A stretch of 64,000 bases of DNA from Oceanisphaera pacifica (GCF_017498065.1 NZ_JAGDFX010000013.1:37777-101776); one strand, 5' to 3'; positions 26,623 through 36,132 are shown, counted from the stretch's first letter. Translations and numbers: made by a program. The notes: generated from the sequence alone by a model not told the origin.

Positions 26623-28337
26623 TGAAGATGATCATTATAACGGCGTGCCCTAATGGTACGACCACCAGTTATTTAGCTGCCCAATTACTCAAACATGCGG
26701 CCTTGCAAAGAGGCTGGCATGCCAGTGTGGAATGTCACAGCCCCTTAAGTGCAAACAATACCGTGACTGACGCTGAAATTGCGAGTGCTGACTTAGTGGT
26801 GGTTGCTTGTGATATTGAGTTGAATTTATCGCGCTTTGTGAATAAAGCGGTTTATTGCAGTGCCATTGCACCGGCGCTTGCCGATCCTGATGAGTGGCTC
26901 ACTGTCGCCCAGCAAAATGCCACCCCCTATGTTGCGAGTAACAAAGACCGCTTGAGTGAACCAGCTAGCGTTCATAATATCGTCGCCATTACTGCTTGTC
27001 CTACCGGAGTGGCACACACTTTTATGGCGGCAGAAGCGCTGAGTGATAGTGCCGCCCAGTTAGGCATTAATGTTAAAGTTGAAACCCAAGGCTCGGTGGG
27101 GGCACAAAATACCCTAACAGCGAGTGAAATTGCACAGGCTGATGTGGTAATAGTGGCCGCCGATATAGAGGTGAATACCGGCCGCTTTAATGGCAAGCGT
27201 CTTTATCGTACCAGTACGGGGCAGGCACTTAAGCTGCCAGAGCAAACACTAAAACAGGCATTGGCAGAAACCAATGTGCATAATGCCAATCAAGCGAGCC
27301 AAACAAGTGCTGCTTCTGAGGAGAAAACGGGGCCTTATCAACATTTATTAACCGGGGTCTCTTTTATGTTACCCATGGTGGTGGCAGGGGGCTTAATTAT
27401 TGCGCTGTCGTTTGTGTTTGGTATTAATGCCGCTGATCAAGAAGGCTCCCTTGCTGCCGCCTTAATGCAAATTGGTGGCGCTTCTGCATTTGCGTTAATG
27501 ATCCCAGTACTCTCGGGTTATATCGCCTATTCCATTGCCGATAGGCCGGGTATTGCCCCAGGTATGATTGGCGGTATGTTAGCCAGTACCCTAGGCGCCG
27601 GCTTTTTAGGCGGTATTATCAGTGGTTTTTTAGCGGGTTACTGTGCCCGCTGGCTGGCGCAAAAAGTGCCCATGCCCACCAGTTTATCGGCGCTTAAACC
27701 CATTTTAGTTATCCCCTTATTCGCCAGTTTATTCACGGGTTTAATTATGATTTATGTGGTGGGTACGCCCGTGGCCTGGGTGATGAATGCACTGACCGAG
27801 TTTTTAAATAATATGGGATCTACCAATGCCGTTTTATTAGGGGTGCTGATTGGTGCCATGATGTGTTTTGATATGGGCGGGCCAGTAAACAAGGCCGCGT
27901 ATGCTTTCTCGGTGGGGTTATTAGCATCACAAACCTACGGCCCTATGGCGGCGGCCATGGCTGCGGGTATGGTACCTGCACTGGGCATGGGAGTGGCCAC
28001 CTTTGTGGCGCGGCATAAATTTAATGCCGCAGAGCAAGAAGCAGGCAAAGCGGCTTGCGTGCTGGGGTTGTGCTTTATTTCTGAGGGCGCCATTCCGTTT
28101 GCTGCCCGAGACCCACTGCGGGTGATCCCGTGCTGCATGCTAGGTGGAGCCATAACGGGGGCCTTATCTATGGTGTTTGGAGCTAAGTTATTAGCGCCTC
28201 ACGGTGGCATATTTGTGTTTTTTATTCCTAATGCCATTCACCCCCTAGGTGGGTATGCCCTCGCCATTGCCGCGGGTGCTATGGTTACCGCCATTAGCTA
28301 CGCCATTATTAAGCGCAGTGATGTTGATATGTTATAA
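26622..28337 (+). CDS. fruA: Fructose PTS permease EIIB'BC
   Basis: A 571-residue membrane permease that imports fructose and releases fructose-1-phosphate. It begins with two EIIB domains: a first copy (residues 1-100, ITACPNGTTTSYLAAQLL) and a second (about 110-205, AITACPTGVAHTFMAAEALS) with the phosphorylated Cys in the canonical P-loop. The EIIC part (about 235-565) has eight or more hydrophobic segments, with MCFDMGGPVNKAAYAFSVGL and FISEGAIPFAARDPLRVIP typical of fructose EIIC. It is the last gene of fruBKA and ends in a strong terminator palindrome. Confidence 0.95.
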   Translation: MKMIIITACPNGTTTSYLAAQLLKHAALQRGWHASVECHSPLSANNTVTDAEIASADLVVVACDIELNLSRFVNKAVYCSAIAPALADPDEWLTVAQQNATPYVASNKDRLSEPASVHNIVAITACPTGVAHTFMAAEALSDSAAQLGINVKVETQGSVGAQNTLTASEIAQADVVIVAADIEVNTGRFNGKRLYRTSTGQALKLPEQTLKQALAETNVHNANQASQTSAASEEKTGPYQHLLTGVSFMLPMVVAGGLIIALSFVFGINAADQEGSLAAALMQIGGASAFALMIPVLSGYIAYSIADRPGIAPGMIGGMLASTLGAGFLGGIISGFLAGYCARWLAQKVPMPTSLSALKPILVIPLFASLFTGLIMIYVVGTPVAWVMNALTEFLNNMGSTNAVLLGVLIGAMMCFDMGGPVNKAAYAFSVGLLASQTYGPMAAAMAAGMVPALGMGVATFVARHKFNAAEQEAGKAACVLGLCFISEGAIPFAARDPLRVIPCCMLGGAITGALSMVFGAKLLAPHGGIFVFFIPNAIHPLGGYALAIAAGAMVTAISYAIIKRSDVDML

Positions 28338-28391
28338 AAAAGGGTCGGAGTCATTTTCTCTATGGAGAAATGACTCCGACCCTTTTTATTC
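28336..28391. terminator. Long palindromic terminator of fruBKA, related to a repeat
   Basis: Arms AAAAAGGGTCGGAGTCATTT and AAATGACTCCGACCCTTTTT, extended inward by TCTC/GAGA around a TATG loop, pair over about 23 bp with a single bulge. T tracts occur on both strands, so it can serve fruA and the convergent ribA. The arms match the separated pair at 94-247, which suggests the palindrome is a dispersed repeat used as a terminator. Confidence 0.85.
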
Positions 28392-28392
28392 G

Positions 28393-28989
28393 TTATTCGT
28401 CTTTAAACATGTGACCAAGTTTGCCGGCTTTGGTGTCTAGATAGTGCTCGTTAAAGGGGTTGCGCCCCTCTTTTAAAGGCACTCGCTCCACTACATCAAT
28501 GCCAAATTCGGTCATGGCGGCCACTTTGCGTGGGTTGTTGGTCATTAACCGCATCTGTTTAACACCTAGCTCGCGCAGCATATCGGCGCAAATAGTGTAA
28601 TCGCGCATATCAGCATCAAAGCCTAACTCTACGTTTGCCTCTACGGTGTCTTTACCTTGGTCTTGCAAGTTATAAGCCTGAATTTTATTGAGTAGACCTA
28701 TGCCGCGGCCTTCTTGGCGCACATAAAGCAGAATGCCTCGGCCTTCATTTGCAATGTTTTCCATGGCCGCTTGCAGCTGAAAGCCACAGTCGCAGCGCAG
28801 GCTAAATAAGGCATCACCGGTTAAACATTCAGAGTGAATTCGGCCTAACACGGGTAAGTCATCATCAATGGCACCCATTACCAGTGCGGCATGATCCTTG
28901 CCTGTCCCTTTTTCTTCAAATCCGATCAGGGTAAAGGTGCCCCAAGGGGTTGGCAATTTTGAGTGTGCCATCCGGGTAACACTGCTCAT
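28393..28989 (-). CDS. ribA: GTP cyclohydrolase II
   Basis: Opens GTP to 2,5-diamino-6-ribosylamino-4-pyrimidinone phosphate, the first committed step of riboflavin synthesis. The 198 residues carry the zinc-binding [20 protein letters not shown], the active-site [20 protein letters not shown], and [20 protein letters not shown]. Length and order match E. coli RibA (196). It is a stand-alone RibA without a fused RibB domain and away from other rib genes. AGAGGAA precedes the ATG. Divergent from cmk. Confidence 0.97.
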   Translation of the reverse strand: MSSVTRMAHSKLPTPWGTFTLIGFEEKGTGKDHAALVMGAIDDDLPVLGRIHSECLTGDALFSLRCDCGFQLQAAMENIANEGRGILLYVRQEGRGIGLLNKIQAYNLQDQGKDTVEANVELGFDADMRDYTICADMLRELGVKQMRLMTNNPRKVAAMTEFGIDVVERVPLKEGRNPFNEHYLDTKAGKLGHMFKDE

Positions 28990-29225
28990 GGCGTTCCTCT
29001 TTGGTTTACAAATAATAAAAAATAATGGCTATTGTAAGGCGGATGGCGCTGCAGGTATAGATACAATGCACATAAGGGGCATTAAATGGCAGTTATTGGC
29101 GTGTAAACAAGGCGAAGAGATATATTTGCCGGTTAAGTTGCGTATAATGCGCGCCATGCAGCAGCCCAATGATCATAAACGTCATTGATATCGCTGCTCA
29201 ACTTAATGTTTGACTGGAGAGAGCC

Positions 29226-29906
29226 ATGACTGAAAAAGCGCCCGTTATTACTGTGGATGGCCCAGGCGGTGCAGGTAAAGGAACCCTTTGTCAGTTACTT
29301 GCCGAAAAATTAGAATGGCATTTACTGGACTCTGGGGCTATTTATCGGGTGTTGGCCCTTGCTGCTTTGCATCATGATGTTGCGCTAGATGATGAAGCGG
29401 CGTTAGTGCCGTTAGCGGCGCATTTAGATGTGCAATTTCCCATACAAGAAGGCGATGTAAAAACCATTCTTGAAGGGGAGGATGTTTCACACACTATCCG
29501 CACCGAAAAAATGGGCGATACCGCCAGTAAAATAGCGGCGTTTCCGCGGGTACGCGAAGCGTTATTGCGCCGCCAGCGGGCGTTTCGTGGTTTACCCGGG
29601 CTAATTGCAGACGGTCGAGACATGGGCACTGTGGTGTTTCCTGATGCACAGGTGAAAATATTTTTAGATGCCAGCGCAGAGGAAAGGGCGAATCGACGTC
29701 TTCTTCAGTTGCAAGATAAGGGTTTTGATGTTAGTTTTGACCGTCTTTTAAGCGAAATTAAGGCGCGTGATGAGCGGGATCGTAATAGAACCGTTGCACC
29801 ACTGAAAGCTGCAGACGATGCGTTAGTGATTGATTCAACTGATTTATCTATTACAGAAGTACTAGATATAGTGTTAAGTCATACTCAGGCGTGTATCGCA
29901 GGCTAG
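29226..29906 (+). CDS. cmk: Cytidylate kinase
   Basis: Phosphorylates CMP and dCMP to the diphosphates for nucleotide recycling. The 226 residues start with [20 protein letters not shown] (P-loop), followed by [38 protein letters not shown] and the lid region [20 protein letters not shown], ending with [13 protein letters not shown]. This matches E. coli Cmk in length (227). GGAGAGAG precedes the ATG. It heads the conserved cmk-rpsA-ihfB cluster, although aroA, its usual upstream partner, is not here. Confidence 0.97.
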   Translation: MTEKAPVITVDGPGGAGKGTLCQLLAEKLEWHLLDSGAIYRVLALAALHHDVALDDEAALVPLAAHLDVQFPIQEGDVKTILEGEDVSHTIRTEKMGDTASKIAAFPRVREALLRRQRAFRGLPGLIADGRDMGTVVFPDAQVKIFLDASAEERANRRLLQLQDKGFDVSFDRLLSEIKARDERDRNRTVAPLKAADDALVIDSTDLSITEVLDIVLSHTQACIAG

Positions 29907-30060
29907 CCATCAGCTATTCGGTTAAATAAGATCATTTATTGTACGTCAAGCACATTGCTTGAGCCTGCCCGCGTCAAGGATGAAGTGGGTTTACTTTAAT
30001 CACCCCATCGGAGCTGGATTGCCCTATGGATGTTCAACTTAAAAAGCGTATTCATTAAAT

Positions 30061-31731
30061 ATGATTGAATCTTTTGCTCAACTCTTTGAAGAGTCTCTGA
30101 AAGAACTAGAAACCCGTCCGGGTTCCATAGTTAAAGGTACTGTTGTTGCTATTCAGAACGGTATCGTTCTGGTTGACGCAGGCCTGAAGTCTGAATCTGC
30201 CATTCCTGCCGAGCAGTTTAAAAACGCGCAAGGCGAAATGGAAGTCAGCGTTGGTGACGTTGTAGACGTTGCACTAGACGCTGTAGAAGACGGTTTCGGT
30301 GAGACTCTGCTTTCCCGCGAAAAAGCGAAGCGCCATGAATCTTGGTTGCAGCTAGAAAAAGCCTACGAAGATCAAGAAACCGTTATCGGTGTGATCAACG
30401 GCAAGGTGAAAGGCGGCTTTACTGTTGAAGTAAACACCATCCGTGCTTTCCTACCTGGTTCGCTGGTTGACGTACGTCCAGTACGTGACACCTTGCACCT
30501 AGAAGGGAAAGAGCTTGAGTTTAAAGTTATCAAGCTAGACCAAAAGCGTAATAACGTTGTGGTTTCTCGTCGTGCTGTTATTGAAACTGAAAACAGTGCA
30601 GAGCGCGAGCAGTTGCTTGAGAATCTGCAAGAAGGTCAAGAAGTTAAAGGTATCGTTAAGAACCTGACCGACTACGGTGCTTTCGTAGACTTGGGCGGCG
30701 TAGATGGCCTGCTACACATTACCGATATGGCTTGGAAGCGTGTTAAGCACCCAAGTGAAATCGTTAACGTAGGCGACGAAATCAACGTTAAAGTACTGAA
30801 GTATGACCGTGAGCGTACTCGTGTATCTCTAGGCCTGAAGCAGTTAGGCGAAGATCCATGGGTAGAAATCGCTAGCCGTTACCCAGAAAGCACGCGCTTA
30901 TCTGGCCGTGTAACCAACCTAACTGACTACGGTTGCTTCGTAGAAATCGAAGAAGGCGTTGAAGGTCTGGTACACGTGTCTGAAATGGATTGGACTAACA
31001 AGAACATCCACCCATCTAAAGTGGTTTCTGTTGGTGACAACGTAGACGTAATGGTATTGGATATCGACGAAGAGCGTCGTCGTATTTCTCTGGGTCTTAA
31101 GCAGTGTAAAGCTAACCCATGGCAGCTGTTTGCGGAAACCCACAACAAGGGCGACCGTGTTTCTGGTAAGATCAAGTCAATCACTGACTTCGGTATCTTT
31201 ATCGGTCTAGACGGCGGCATCGACGGTCTGGTTCACTTGTCTGACATTTCTTGGAACGGCGGCGAAGAAGCAGTTCGTGAATTCAAGAAAGGCGACGAAA
31301 TTGATGCAGTTGTACTGCAAGTTGACCCAGAGCGCGAGCGCATCAGCTTAGGCGTTAAGCAAATTGACGAAGATCCGTTCAATGCTTACTTAGCTGATAT
31401 CAAGAAAGGTGCTATTGTTAAAGGTACTATCACAGCTGTTGATGCCAAAGGCGCAGTAGTAGAGATGGCAGAAGGCGTAGAAGGTTATGTACGCGTTGCT
31501 GATATCTCTCGTGACCGCATCGAAGACGCATCTACTGTATTAACAGTAGGTGAAGAAATCGAAGCACGCTTCATGGGTGTTGATCGTAAGAACCGTACTT
31601 TAAGCTTGTCTATCCGTGCGAAAGACGAAGCTGAAGATAAAGTGGTTCTAGATAACCTTAACCAACAGCAGCCAGAAGATGTTGGTCTAAGTGCAATGGC
31701 CGAAGCCTTTAAGGCAGCCAAAGGCGAATAA
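30061..31731 (+). CDS. rpsA: 30S ribosomal protein S1
   Basis: A 556-residue ribosomal protein that recruits and unwinds mRNA at the 30S platform. It starts [20 protein letters not shown] and contains six S1 (OB-fold) repeats of about 70-85 residues; repeats 3-6 show the [15 protein letters not shown] or [15 protein letters not shown] pattern and the first two are the divergent ribosome-binding pair. No clear Shine-Dalgarno precedes the ATG, as in E. coli rpsA, where a structured leader (here 29907-30060) supports autoregulation. Its codons (GTT, GGT, AAC, ATC, CGT) differ visibly from neighbours, as expected of a very highly expressed gene. Confidence 0.98.
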   Translation: MIESFAQLFEESLKELETRPGSIVKGTVVAIQNGIVLVDAGLKSESAIPAEQFKNAQGEMEVSVGDVVDVALDAVEDGFGETLLSREKAKRHESWLQLEKAYEDQETVIGVINGKVKGGFTVEVNTIRAFLPGSLVDVRPVRDTLHLEGKELEFKVIKLDQKRNNVVVSRRAVIETENSAEREQLLENLQEGQEVKGIVKNLTDYGAFVDLGGVDGLLHITDMAWKRVKHPSEIVNVGDEINVKVLKYDRERTRVSLGLKQLGEDPWVEIASRYPESTRLSGRVTNLTDYGCFVEIEEGVEGLVHVSEMDWTNKNIHPSKVVSVGDNVDVMVLDIDEERRRISLGLKQCKANPWQLFAETHNKGDRVSGKIKSITDFGIFIGLDGGIDGLVHLSDISWNGGEEAVREFKKGDEIDAVVLQVDPERERISLGVKQIDEDPFNAYLADIKKGAIVKGTITAVDAKGAVVEMAEGVEGYVRVADISRDRIEDASTVLTVGEEIEARFMGVDRKNRTLSLSIRAKDEAEDKVVLDNLNQQQPEDVGLSAMAEAFKAAKGE

Positions 31732-31747
31732 GCCTATCGGACTGTAA

Positions 31748-31773
31748 AAGGGGGCCTTAGTGCCCCCTTTTTG
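31748..31773 (+). terminator. Terminator after rpsA
   Basis: Stem AAGGGGGC / GCCCCCTT with a 6-base loop followed by TTTT. It separates rpsA from ihfB. Confidence 0.88.
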
Positions 31774-31796
31774 TTGCTTGTCTATCAGGAGGAATG

Positions 31797-32078
31797 ATGA
31801 CTAAATCCGATCTTATTGAGAAACTATCAGAACAATACAGCCATTTATCTGCTAAAGAAGTAGAAGAGGCAGTTAAGGGAATACTTGAGCAAATGTCGGC
31901 GACCTTAGAAACCGGTGACCGCATTGAAATTAGAGGTTTTGGTAGTTTTTCATTACACTATCGTGCACCTCGTCAAGGGCGTAACCCTAAAACCGGTGAA
32001 AAAGTCGCATTAACCGGTAAATACGTACCGCACTTTAAACCCGGTAAAGAATTACGCGAACGCGTTAACTCAGCCTAG
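31797..32078 (+). CDS. ihfB: Integration host factor subunit beta
   Basis: A 93-residue subunit of the DNA-bending nucleoid protein IHF. It contains [40 protein letters not shown] (beta arm) and RNPKTGEKV with the conserved Pro that intercalates into DNA, then [17 protein letters not shown]. There are two ATGs in a row; the second (31797) is preferred because AGGAGG ends four bases before it, and it matches the E. coli protein. The partner gene ihfA is not in the window. Confidence 0.97.
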   Translation: MTKSDLIEKLSEQYSHLSAKEVEEAVKGILEQMSATLETGDRIEIRGFGSFSLHYRAPRQGRNPKTGEKVALTGKYVPHFKPGKELRERVNSA

Positions 32079-32183
32079 TATAACTGTGAGTGCTATATCT
32101 CTTTTTATGGCAGCGCGACTAGCGAGAACGTTTATTTTCCGCGATAATACTGATACTCAAAATCAGTAAGTTGAGAGGATAAG

Positions 32184-32471
32184 GTGAAGATAATTATTGG
32201 CCTAATTATTCTGATTATTTTATTTGCCGTCGGTTTAACACTGGGCATACAAAACGATCAGTTAGTGCATGTTAATTACCTGTTAGCTCAGGGCGATTAT
32301 CGTCTTTCATCATTATTGGCGGTGATTTTTGTAGCCGGTTTTGTTGTGGGCTGGTTGGTATTCGGTGTTGTACTGTTGCGCCTAAGAATGAAAAACACTG
32401 GGCTGCGAAAAAAAGTTGAACGTCAACACAGAGAGCTAGAAGAGCTTAGGGCCTTACCTATTAAGGATTAA
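32184..32471 (+). CDS. lapA: Lipopolysaccharide assembly protein A (YciS)
   Basis: A 95-residue inner-membrane protein with two transmembrane helices (about 2-22 and 42-65) and a charged cytoplasmic coiled-coil tail (KKVERQHRELEELRAL). This matches LapA/YciS, which works with LapB to control LpxC degradation by FtsH and so the amount of LPS. The start is GTG at 32184 with GAGAGGA upstream. It lies 8 bases before lapB and is probably translated with it. Confidence 0.9.
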   Translation: MKIIIGLIILIILFAVGLTLGIQNDQLVHVNYLLAQGDYRLSSLLAVIFVAGFVVGWLVFGVVLLRLRMKNTGLRKKVERQHRELEELRALPIKD

Positions 32472-32479
32472 TAAGCCTT

Positions 32480-33649
32480 ATGCTGGAATTATTATTTCTG
32501 CTGCTTCCGGTTGCTGCGGCCTATGGCTGGTATATGGGGCGCAGAGGAGTTCGGCAAGACGTTCAAAATAAATCCACTCATTTCTCCCGGCAATACGTTG
32601 CCGGGTTAAACTTTTTGCTGTCTGACGAGCCAGACAAAGCGGTTGATCTCTTTATTCAATTGTTGCAAGTAGACAGCGAAACCATTGAAACCCACCTTGC
32701 GCTCGGTAATTTATTTCGTTCTCGAGGCGAAGTGGATCGCGCGATTCGTATTCATCAAAATTTGGTTGCGCGACCTAATTTATTATTAGAACAACGCCAC
32801 TTGGCTATGTTGGAGCTTGCGCGCGATTTTTTAACGGCGGGGTTATTAGACAGGGCCGAACATATTCTGATTGAGCTAAAAAGTGACCCCGACTATGAAG
32901 AAGAAGCACTCAGTCAATTATTGCTTATCTACCAACAGCTAAAAGATTGGGAAAAAGCTATCGATATGGCAGCCCGACTAAAAAAACGTCAAGGCATGAA
33001 AGCCCTGATCCCAATGGGGCATTTCTATTGTGAGTTAGCTGAACAGCATTGGCGAGAGCAAGATATTAAAGGCGCCATGGTGCAATTTAAAAAAGCACTT
33101 AAAACCGATGCTGGCTGTGTGCGGGCCAACATTCGCTTAGGGTCGCTATTTATGGCTCAGCAGCAATGGAAGCAGGCACTAACCAGTCTACTTGACGTCA
33201 CCCAGCAAGATGCGGACTTTATTGGCGAAGTATTAGCAGATATACAATATTGCTACCAGCAATTAGATGATGAAGCTGAACTCGTTCGCCATTTACATTT
33301 ATGGGTAGCAGAAGATGCTGGCGCAAGTGCGGTACTGATGTTGGCTGATTATGTGGCTGATAGCCAAGGTGTGTTAGCTGCCGAGCAACTGGTGTTATCG
33401 CAATTGCAGCGCCACCCCACCATGAAAGGTTTTCATCGACTCATGACTTATCATACGGCTAATGCAGAGCAGGGCCGAGCACGAGATAGTTTGAATATGC
33501 TGGGCTCTTTGGTGTCTGAGCAAATGAAACAAAAGCCCAGTCATAAATGTAGCCAATGTGGTTTTTCGGTTAAAACTCAATTTTGGCAATGTCCTTCTTG
33601 TAAACAATGGGGCTGCATTCGTCCATTACGCGGTTTAGATGGGGAATAA
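32480..33649 (+). CDS. lapB: Lipopolysaccharide assembly protein B (YciM)
   Basis: A 389-residue protein anchored by an N-terminal transmembrane helix (LELLFLLLPVAAAYGWYMGR). About nine TPR repeats follow (for example TIETHLALGNLFRSRGEVDR and CVRANIRLGSLFMAQQQWKQ), then a C-terminal rubredoxin-like metal knuckle with two CxxC pairs (KCSQCGFS and CPSCKQWG). LapB recruits LpxC to FtsH and coordinates LPS synthesis with phospholipid synthesis. Length equals E. coli LapB (389), and the lapAB-pyrF order is also conserved. Confidence 0.95.
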   Translation: MLELLFLLLPVAAAYGWYMGRRGVRQDVQNKSTHFSRQYVAGLNFLLSDEPDKAVDLFIQLLQVDSETIETHLALGNLFRSRGEVDRAIRIHQNLVARPNLLLEQRHLAMLELARDFLTAGLLDRAEHILIELKSDPDYEEEALSQLLLIYQQLKDWEKAIDMAARLKKRQGMKALIPMGHFYCELAEQHWREQDIKGAMVQFKKALKTDAGCVRANIRLGSLFMAQQQWKQALTSLLDVTQQDADFIGEVLADIQYCYQQLDDEAELVRHLHLWVAEDAGASAVLMLADYVADSQGVLAAEQLVLSQLQRHPTMKGFHRLMTYHTANAEQGRARDSLNMLGSLVSEQMKQKPSHKCSQCGFSVKTQFWQCPSCKQWGCIRPLRGLDGE

Positions 33650-33652
33650 ACA

Positions 33653-33678
33653 CAGCTTTAAGCTATCAGCTATCAGTC
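33653..33678. repeat. Copy of dispersed AGCTGACAGC-type repeat
   Basis: CAGCTTTAAGCTATCAGC followed by TATCAGTC directly after the lapB stop. This is a short, degenerate member of the repeat family described near 42394. Confidence 0.4.
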
Positions 33679-33762
33679 AAAGAGAAACACCGCTTTGGGC
33701 GCAGCTTTATTTGTTCGCGTATTTTGTGGAAAAACAGATTAAAAATAAAAAGGTAACTTGGT

Positions 33763-34470
33763 ATGCAAACTTCACCTGATCCTAAAATTCTGGTCGCGCT
33801 TGATTTTGCTGATAAGCAGCAAGCCATGGCGCTTATTCAGCAATTAGACCCCACGCTTTGTCGCTTAAAAGTGGGCAAAGAGATGTTTACACTGTTTGGC
33901 CCTGAGTTTGTACGAACCTTAGTGAACGCTGGGTTTGATGTGTTTTTGGATCTTAAATTTCATGATATTCCCAACACTGTGGCGAAAGCCGTTGCCGCCG
34001 CTGCTGAGCTAGGAGTATGGATGGTGAATGTGCATGCCAGTGGTGGCTCACGCATGATGACAGCAGCACGAGAAGCATTGGTGCCTTATGGCGACCAAGC
34101 GCCCTTACTGATAGCTGTGACCGTACTCACTAGCATGACAGGCGATGAGTTACTGCAAATAGGCGTCTCTCGCTCACCAGCAGAGCAAGTGTTGGCCTTA
34201 GCGCGCCTTACTCGAGATGCCGGCCTAGATGGTGTGGTATGTTCGGCACAAGAGGCGAGCTTATTAAAAGCAGAGTTGGGTAAAGACTTTAAACTCATTA
34301 CGCCTGGCATTCGACCAGCAGGTACAGATGCGGGCGACCAAAGACGCATTATGACGCCAGAGCAGGCATTAACTGCAGGCAGTGACTACTTGGTGATTGG
34401 TCGTCCTATCACACAAGCGAGCAATCCAGCTCAAACACTTGCTGAGATTAATCACAGCCTTAACTCTTAG
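33763..34470 (+). CDS. pyrF: Orotidine-5'-phosphate decarboxylase
   Basis: Decarboxylates OMP to UMP, the last step of pyrimidine synthesis. The 235 residues form a TIM barrel with [15 protein letters not shown], the catalytic Lys-Asp motif [32 protein letters not shown] and the phosphate-binding [17 protein letters not shown] near the C-terminus, then [12 protein letters not shown]. Length agrees with E. coli PyrF (245). AAAGGTAA precedes the ATG. It closes the cmk-to-pyrF cluster; yciH, its usual follower in E. coli, is absent. Confidence 0.97.
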   Translation: MQTSPDPKILVALDFADKQQAMALIQQLDPTLCRLKVGKEMFTLFGPEFVRTLVNAGFDVFLDLKFHDIPNTVAKAVAAAAELGVWMVNVHASGGSRMMTAAREALVPYGDQAPLLIAVTVLTSMTGDELLQIGVSRSPAEQVLALARLTRDAGLDGVVCSAQEASLLKAELGKDFKLITPGIRPAGTDAGDQRRIMTPEQALTAGSDYLVIGRPITQASNPAQTLAEINHSLNS

Positions 34471-34823
34471 GCTAATTAACGCCAACTAAGCGATATCTTG
34501 ATGCATCGAAAAACATCGAATGGGTTGACTCGGTGTTTTTGTTTTTAGGTACACAGCACTTTAAAGCCAGCGCAATATGTTAAACAAAATGGGCTCAGAA
34601 ACAGCTGATTAGGAAGTCGTGACGGCAATAATATTAGGGCGATAAACGCGTCCCTTAAGTGTTATGGCTTTGTGTTAGCTTGATGCAGATCCTAATTGTT
34701 GGTATCTAACAGATAACGATAACTTAATATGTTTATTATTAATGGTTGCATGTATTAGCTTAATACTATGCTGTACAACAATAATATAAGGGTGTACTTA
34801 TCCGTTAATCAAAGGAGGCGGAT
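34471..34823. other. Gap after pyrF
   Basis: It holds the pyrF terminator (34509-34545) and, after it, about 280 AT-rich bases ending in the strong ribosome binding site (AGGAGG, 34813-34818) of the DUF3820 gene. No other structure was recognised. Confidence 0.55.
34509..34545 (+). terminator. Terminator of pyrF
   Basis: Stem AAAAACATCGA / TCGGTGTTTTT with one G-T pair and a 10-base loop, followed by GTTTTT. Confidence 0.8.
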
Positions 34824-35051
34824 GTGAGTAAAGCCGCTGCAAAGCTGTTAACTATCATTAGCAAGCCGATGCCATTTGGTAAGTATAGTGGGCGACCACT
34901 GCTTAAATTACCCATGGCCTACTTATGCTGGTTTGAACGTAAAGGCTGGCCAAAGGGTAACTTAGGGGAAGAGCTAGCTTTAGTGTATGAGTTAAAGCTT
35001 AATGGCGTTGATTTACCCTTATATGAGTTATTACAGCCTGAGTCTTCTTAA
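34824..35051 (+). CDS. DUF3820 family small protein
   Basis: A 75-residue protein of the DUF3820 family, annotated in some genomes as a putative quorum-sensing-regulated virulence factor without firm evidence. The signature is MPFGKYSGRPLLKLPMAYLC, then WFERKGWPKGNLGEELALVY. The start is GTG at 34824, five bases after a strong AGGAGG; an internal ATG at residue 16 would remove a basic N-terminus. It converges with the H-NS-like gene across a shared terminator. Function unknown. Confidence 0.8.
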   Translation: MSKAAAKLLTIISKPMPFGKYSGRPLLKLPMAYLCWFERKGWPKGNLGEELALVYELKLNGVDLPLYELLQPESS

Positions 35052-35120
35052 CAAGCGAGCAAGTGAAAAGGTCCTGTTTAAAAAAGTCTACTTCTTTAGC
35101 TATATGTAAAACATAAACAA

Positions 35121-35150
35121 AAACAGAGCCAAGCGGCTCTGTTTTTGTTT
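35121..35150. terminator. Bidirectional terminator between DUF3820 gene and hns
   Basis: Perfect 10-bp stem AAACAGAGCC / GGCTCTGTTT with an AAGC loop, flanked by A and T runs. Confidence 0.88.
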
Positions 35151-35167
35151 AATTGTCAGTATATTAT

Positions 35168-35578
35168 TTACTGTTTAATTAAGAAATCTTCTAGCGTTTT
35201 AGTACCAGCATCAATTGCTTTCTTGATGGGGGTAGGCTTACGGCCTTGGCCAGTCCATGTTTTATATTCATTGTTCTCGTCGTAAAATTCGTACTTAGCA
35301 GGGCGCTTAGCGCGTGGCTTACTTACCTTTTTGGTTGGCTCTGCTAATTCTATCAAATCGCTAATATCAATTCCGTCTGCAGCCATTTGGTCCATGTATT
35401 CTTTAAGCTTGCGATCGCGCTCTTGAGCTGCTGCTTGTTCGGCGGCTTTAGTTTCTCGTTGTTCTTCAATAACAGAAGACAGTTTTGCTAGCGCTTCTTC
35501 CATTTGATCAAGCGTTAAGTCACGGGTTGCAGCACGTAAGCTACGAATGTTTAATAGTGTTTTCAAAAAGTCAGTCAT
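35168..35578 (-). CDS. hns: H-NS family nucleoid protein
   Basis: A 136-residue H-NS/StpA-type xenogeneic silencer. The N-terminal helical oligomerisation region (about 1-65) includes FLKTLLNIRSLRAATRDLTL and a coiled coil rich in Glu and Lys. A basic linker (KKVSKPRAKRPAK) leads to the C-terminal DNA-binding domain YEFYDENNEYKTWTGQGRKP, containing the AT-hook-like QGR core and TWTGQGR, then IKKAIDAGTKTLEDFLI. ATG at 35578 is preferred over a GTG three codons upstream. A long AT-rich promoter region follows, as expected for autoregulated hns. Whether it is the sole copy cannot be told here. Confidence 0.92.
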   Translation of the reverse strand: MTDFLKTLLNIRSLRAATRDLTLDQMEEALAKLSSVIEEQRETKAAEQAAAQERDRKLKEYMDQMAADGIDISDLIELAEPTKKVSKPRAKRPAKYEFYDENNEYKTWTGQGRKPTPIKKAIDAGTKTLEDFLIKQ

Positions 35579-35828
35579 TGCATTCACCTAAGTTATATAT
35601 TTTATTATTCTCTAAATCTACATCTTCATATTAAATCTAGCAAGTTAATTACTCAATTATTTATTGTAGCGAATAAATACAGTGAATAACGAGGAAAACT
35701 CACCAATATGGCTTTGCATTTTGCAAAAGCTTATTGCTAATTAGAAGTGGGTGACTGTTAATTAATCTTGTTATCTGTTGCCCATATTAAAAAGAGACTC
35801 AATAGAGTTAAGATATGTGGAGTGAGTT

Positions 35829-35888
35829 ATGAACGGTAAACGGCTAGTATCTTGGACTTGGTTTATACTTCTACTTTTAAGCTGGTAG
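35829..35888 (+). CDS. Possible 19-residue hydrophobic peptide
   Basis: A short open frame reading MNGKRLVSWTWFILLLLSW and ending in TAG. It has GGAG six bases before the ATG, a basic N-terminus and a hydrophobic stretch long enough for one membrane helix, as in known bacterial micro-membrane proteins. It ends about 80 bases before the lysine riboswitch on the same strand. No family is recognised, and chance occurrence cannot be excluded at this length. Confidence 0.3.
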   Translation: MNGKRLVSWTWFILLLLSW

Positions 35889-35965
35889 GCAATAGACCTA
35901 TCGGTAGAGTTAGCAAGTTAAAAGTATTGATTTTTGTGCTGTTGGCAGTAAAATCGTCCGCCTTG

Positions 35966-36126
35966 CCTGCGTAGAGGTGCGTCACTTATCAGTAAGTCAG
36001 CCAGCAATGATACCTTTGTGCTGAACGAAAGGAAGTGATGCCGAAGTAGTGTTATTTGTCCGGTATCTCTATATCAGGTAACACCATTGGGATCGGTACC
36101 GAAAGGGCTGATACTGTCGTGATATA
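35966..36126 (+). promoter_or_regulatory. Lysine riboswitch (L box)
   Basis: The conserved core is present in order: GTAGAGGTGCG (35971), AGTAAGTCAG, GGAAGTGATGCCGAAGT (36031), TTGGGATCGGTACCGAAAGG (from 36087) and GCTGATACTGTCG (ending 36119). These are the universally conserved elements of the lysine aptamer. The next gene is an NhaC-family transporter, a known target of this riboswitch in gammaproteobacteria. No terminator hairpin is seen before the start codon, so control of translation, or a downstream start, is more likely than transcription termination. Confidence 0.93.
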
Positions 36127-36132
36127 CTATTC

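Larger units (their letters stand above)
35579..36132. other. Gap between hns and the NhaC-family gene
   Basis: About 550 bases. From left to right it holds the hns promoter region (AT-rich), a possible 19-codon gene (35829-35888), and the lysine riboswitch (about 35966-36126), which reaches almost to the transporter start. Confidence 0.7.
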
